Assembly (NCBI GenBank): GCA_002395925.1
Contig: DGVM01000221.1
Span: 20,306-46,409 of the forward strand
Source of the DNA: Bacteroidales bacterium UBA4284
GTDB taxonomy: Bacteria; Bacteroidota; Bacteroidia; Bacteroidales; UBA932
Direction: 5' to 3'
DNA length: 26,104 bases
In this document: one piece after another, positions 23,707-26,104 of the stretch
How positions within the stretch are numbered: the first letter of the stretch is position 1
Layout: each line of letters opens with the position of its first letter
Made by a program: the position numbers and the translations under genes
Notes under the pieces: generated by a model
What the model was told of the DNA's origin: nothing
Database searches by the model: none
The model's input: the letters and a program-made list of their open reading frames with translations, nothing else

Positions 23707-24540
23707 CTATTCTTTTACGGTTACGTAGCATTGTGACCGGAGGCCGCTGGAGACCGATGTGACATCTATGTACAGGACGCCCGGAGCTACGCCGGTGAGC
23801 TCTCCGGTCTCGCTGATCGTGGCTACGCTCGGGCTGTAGCTGTGCCAAGTCACCGTTTTGTCGGTGGCGTCTTCGGGGAGAATCGTAATCTGAACCTTTA
23901 CTGTCTCGCCCACTTTAATCTGGAGTTCCGAGGGTATGCTGACGGACTCCACGTTGACGTAGGGCGGGAGAACCTTTACGTGGCAGGACTGGGAGAAACC
24001 GCCTTCGACGGTGGTGGCTGTGATGTCTGCTTCGCCTTCCGACAGGGACATTATGTATCCGGTGTTGCCCACGCTTGCGACCGATTCGTCGGATGACGTC
24101 CAGCGCACGTCCTTGTTGACCGCGGTCTGAGGCAGCACCTGCGCCTCGAGTTTGACGACCTGCCCCAGGTACAGGGAGAGGCTTTCTTCGGACAGGGTGA
24201 TGCCGGTTACCATTTCCGAGGCGTTGCGTACCGTAACCTGGCATTCGGCTATCAGGGTGAGTTGGTTGGAGTAAGCCTTGACGGTCGTGGAGCCTGCCCC
24301 GACCGCAGAGATTACTCCGTCTGAAGACACGGTCGCCACGGATTCGTCATCGGACATCCAGCTGACGTCTCCTTTGGCTCCGGAGAGATAATTGACCGTC
24401 AGCTGCCGGGTCTCGCCGGTTGCCATCAGCACTCTGGCGGGCTCGATGGTTATGCGTCCTATGGGTTTGATGTCGCCCTTGCAGCTGTGCAAAAGAAGCA
24501 TAAGGCCGGCAAGGGCGTATATGATGCGGGAGGTTCTCAT
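23707..24540 (-). CDS. Lipoprotein with three Big_2 (bacterial Ig-like) domains
   Basis: 277 aa from the ATG at 24540 (MRTSRIIYALAGLMLLLHSCKGD), a lipoprotein signal with lipobox LHSC; the longer frame upstream crosses the promoter. Three Big_2 repeats follow, each with the pattern (xxIxLxPxxxxLxxGxxxxLxAxxxP...VxWxSxDxSVAxVxxxGxIxxxxxGxAxIxA): about 24-105, 108-188 and 192-275. Such domains mediate adhesion or act as spacers on surface proteins. It has no enzyme domain and is probably exposed on the cell surface or in the periplasm. Odd context: it directly precedes umuDC with a one-base gap, so an SOS polymerase would be read from the promoter of a surface lipoprotein. Confidence 0.88.
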   Translation of the reverse strand: MRTSRIIYALAGLMLLLHSCKGDIKPIGRITIEPARVLMATGETRQLTVNYLSGAKGDVSWMSDDESVATVSSDGVISAVGAGSTTVKAYSNQLTLIAECQVTVRNASEMVTGITLSEESLSLYLGQVVKLEAQVLPQTAVNKDVRWTSSDESVASVGNTGYIMSLSEGEADITATTVEGGFSQSCHVKVLPPYVNVESVSIPSELQIKVGETVKVQITILPEDATDKTVTWHSYSPSVATISETGELTGVAPGVLYIDVTSVSSGLRSQCYVTVKE

Positions 24541-24562
24541 TTCTGCATGATTTGTTGTCCCG

Positions 24563-24594
24563 CAAATATACTCACAAGTGTTGAAAAAACGAAA
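24563..24594 (-). promoter_or_regulatory. Promoter of the Big_2 lipoprotein-umuDC unit
   Basis: Minus-strand -7 box TATATTTG (24563-24570) with a weak -33 TTTC (24591-24594), 20 bases apart. It overlaps the divergent promoter of the Omp85-like gene. Confidence 0.6.
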
Positions 24595-24610
24595 AGAATT
24601 CGTACATTTG
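24581..24610 (+). promoter_or_regulatory. Promoter of the Omp85-like gene
   Basis: -33 box TTGA (24581-24584) and -7 box TACATTTG (24603-24610), 18 bases apart. The 5' leader of about 35 bases is AT-rich (TTAATTAATTA type), as often seen before well-translated Bacteroides genes. Confidence 0.65.
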
Positions 24611-24623
24611 CAAACTTTGCAAA
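24607..24623. promoter_or_regulatory. 17-base palindrome overlapping the Omp85-like promoter
   Basis: Two copies of the self-complementary octamer TTTGCAAA flank a central C, so the whole 17 bases are a palindrome apart from the centre. It starts inside the -7 box and covers the predicted transcription start, a position suited to a repressor. It could also be chance in AT-rich DNA. Confidence 0.35.
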
Positions 24624-24650
24624 AAGCCACTAATTAATTAATAAACCAAT

Positions 24651-26030
24651 ATGAAGAAACTCTTTGTCTCTGTATTTACAGTTTTGGCAGCCTGCGCTAT
24701 GTTCAGCGCAAACGCCCAGGATGCCCAGGAAAAAGAAATGAAGACCGGCTGGAGCTTCGGTGTGCTCCCCACGGCAACCTATTCCGTAGATAACGGTTTC
24801 CAGGCAGGTGCCTTCGGCGACGTTTACTATTACGGCGACGGCTCCACCTATCCCGATCCCCTTCACAAGATCAGCTGGGAGGCCTCCTATTTTACCCATA
24901 GCCAGCGTTCCCGCTTCTATCTTGCCTACGACTCAAAGTATCTCATTCCCGGCATGCGTCTCAACGTCTCCGCCACCTATGTAAACGACCCTCTCTACAG
25001 CTTCTGGGGCTACAACGGCGGCGCTTCTTTGGCAAACCTGCCTGCGTCCTATGATACTTATTGGACCAACAAGACCACCGATATCAACTACTTCGGCATG
25101 AGCCGCCAGATGCTCCGCATCCTTGCCAACGTGCAGGGACGCATCACCGACAACCTCAACTGGGCGGCCGGCGTAAACTTCTGGAACTGGACCATCGGCG
25201 ACATGCGCGACAACGGTTACACCAAGGACGGCTCCACCGAGAAGTTCAAATACAATAAGGAGAACACCCTTTACCGCGACTATCAGAAGTACGGTCTCAT
25301 CACCGACGCCGAGAAGAACGGCGGCATGGCCCTCGAATTCAACGCCGGCCTGGTGTTCGACACCCGTGACATGGAGGCGGCCCCCAACCGCGGTATCTGG
25401 GCCGAGGCCTACCTCAACGGAAACGTGCTCAACCAGCGTTATCTCAAGGCTTGCGTCTATTTCCGTCACTACATCGACATCCCCATCCATATCCCTGCAG
25501 GAGACCCCGTCTTCGCATACCGTCTTGCATGGCAGCAGACCATCGCCGGCGAGACCCCGCTGTACATGATTCAGAACAACCCTCTGCTCGTCCAGCGCAA
25601 CATGATTTCCGAGGGCTTCGGTTCCTCCAATACCATCCGCGGTCTTCGTGAGAACCGAATCCTTGCCGAGGGCTTTGCATGGGCCAACACCGAACTGCGT
25701 ATCAAGCTCGTTAACTTCAAGCTCTTCAACCAGTTCTTCTACATCGCAATGAATCCTTTCTTCGATGCCGGTATCATCACCAAGCCTTACAGGGCCGCAG
25801 CGTTCGAGGCCGCAAAGAGCCTTACCTTCACCGAGGACAACAAGCCCTTCATGACTCTCGACCAGCTTTACGATCCCACCAAGGTGGGCGATATAGTCTA
25901 TAGCGCCGGTGCTGGTCTCAAGATCGCCATGAACCAGAACTTCATAGTTTCCGTAGAACTCGCCAAGTGCTTCTACAAGCCTCTCGATGCAGGCATGTGG
26001 CTTGGTATCGGTATCAACTACCAGTTCTGA
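24651..26030 (+). CDS. Omp85-type outer-membrane barrel protein without POTRA domains
   Basis: 459 aa with a signal peptide (1-22, ending SANA). The mature chain is a beta-barrel rich in Tyr, Trp, Phe and Gly and ends in YQF, the C-terminal aromatic signal for barrel assembly. Two Omp85 marks are visible: VFDTRDMEAAPNRGIWAEAY (235-254; the DTRD...P..G strand pair) and the L6-loop motif in SSNTIRGL (IRGL 329-332; usually VRGF/Y). No POTRA repeats precede the barrel, so it is not BamA itself; short relatives exist in Bacteroidota, some fused to or beside patatin-like lipases, with unclear role in protein or lipid export. C-ending codons dominate, suggesting high expression. It has its own promoter and a strong terminator, so it is a single-gene unit. 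Confidence 0.82.
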   Translation: MKKLFVSVFTVLAACAMFSANAQDAQEKEMKTGWSFGVLPTATYSVDNGFQAGAFGDVYYYGDGSTYPDPLHKISWEASYFTHSQRSRFYLAYDSKYLIPGMRLNVSATYVNDPLYSFWGYNGGASLANLPASYDTYWTNKTTDINYFGMSRQMLRILANVQGRITDNLNWAAGVNFWNWTIGDMRDNGYTKDGSTEKFKYNKENTLYRDYQKYGLITDAEKNGGMALEFNAGLVFDTRDMEAAPNRGIWAEAYLNGNVLNQRYLKACVYFRHYIDIPIHIPAGDPVFAYRLAWQQTIAGETPLYMIQNNPLLVQRNMISEGFGSSNTIRGLRENRILAEGFAWANTELRIKLVNFKLFNQFFYIAMNPFFDAGIITKPYRAAAFEAAKSLTFTEDNKPFMTLDQLYDPTKVGDIVYSAGAGLKIAMNQNFIVSVELAKCFYKPLDAGMWLGIGINYQF

Positions 26031-26049
26031 TAATCAGCTGAACATACGA

Positions 26050-26079
26050 CAAAAGGCCTCCCGAAAAGGAGGCCTTTTG
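26050..26079 (+). terminator. Rho-independent terminator of the Omp85-like gene
   Basis: A perfect 12-bp stem CAAAAGGCCTCC/GGAGGCCTTTTG with a 6-base loop lies 20 bases after the stop. Being A-rich before and T-rich after the GC core, it can end transcription from both sides. Confidence 0.9.
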
Positions 26080-26104
26080 CTTTGGGGTGCGATGTGGGGC
26101 TCGA

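Overview
The window looks like a chromosomal segment of a GC-rich member of the Bacteroidota, most likely order Bacteroidales. The evidence is repeated promoters of the Bacteroides type (-7 box TAnnTTTG with a TTTG/TTGA-like -33 box), few Shine-Dalgarno sequences, many lipoproteins and outer-membrane barrels, Bacteroidales protein families (DUF5723-type barrel, LytTR membrane regulators) and a pectin-degradation gene block. Genus cannot be told from the sequence alone.

Layout. (1) 1-5657, minus strand: pectin/pectic side-chain degradation. A GH43 gene with its own promoter is followed by a tightly coupled unit GH28 -> CE12-CE8 fusion -> GH105 (cut by the window edge). Neighbouring genes overlap by 4 bases, and the promoter carries a perfect LacI-family-type palindrome. 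(2) 5715-10166, plus strand: a DUF2207 membrane protein, then a lipoprotein/outer-membrane barrel pair. (3) 10163-10448: a gene remnant (BadF/BcrA-type kinase-like) and a palindromic repeat element. (4) 10433-13020, minus: an AMP-dependent acyl ligase coupled to an E2/CAT-fold acyltransferase, divergent from a lipoprotein alpha/beta hydrolase (13134-14105). (5) 14126-14315: terminator plus a 145-base inverted-repeat element. (6) 14321-21014, minus: a compact six-gene operon (HxxxDG acyltransferase, PlsC-like acyltransferase, acyl-CoA synthetase, DUF3737, PatB-type PLP enzyme, Gfo/Idh/MocA oxidoreductase). (7) 21077-22007: a phased array of TGTGAC repeats and a divergent membrane LytTR regulator. 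(8) 22021-24540, minus: umuD-umuC behind a three-domain Big_2 lipoprotein. (9) 24581-26079, plus: an Omp85-type barrel protein with a strong terminator.

How it works together. The first block should de-esterify, cut and then saccharify pectin outside the cytoplasm. The middle of the window holds two cassettes that each pair an acyl-activating ligase with a CoA-dependent-acyltransferase-fold protein; the larger one looks like an undescribed acyl-lipid or acyl-conjugate pathway, probably switched by the divergent LytTR regulator through the phased repeats. The best candidates for something new are that regulator/operon pair and the small palindromic elements, two of which lie in frame inside secreted enzyme genes and whose boundaries carry inverted copies of the flanking gene sequence.
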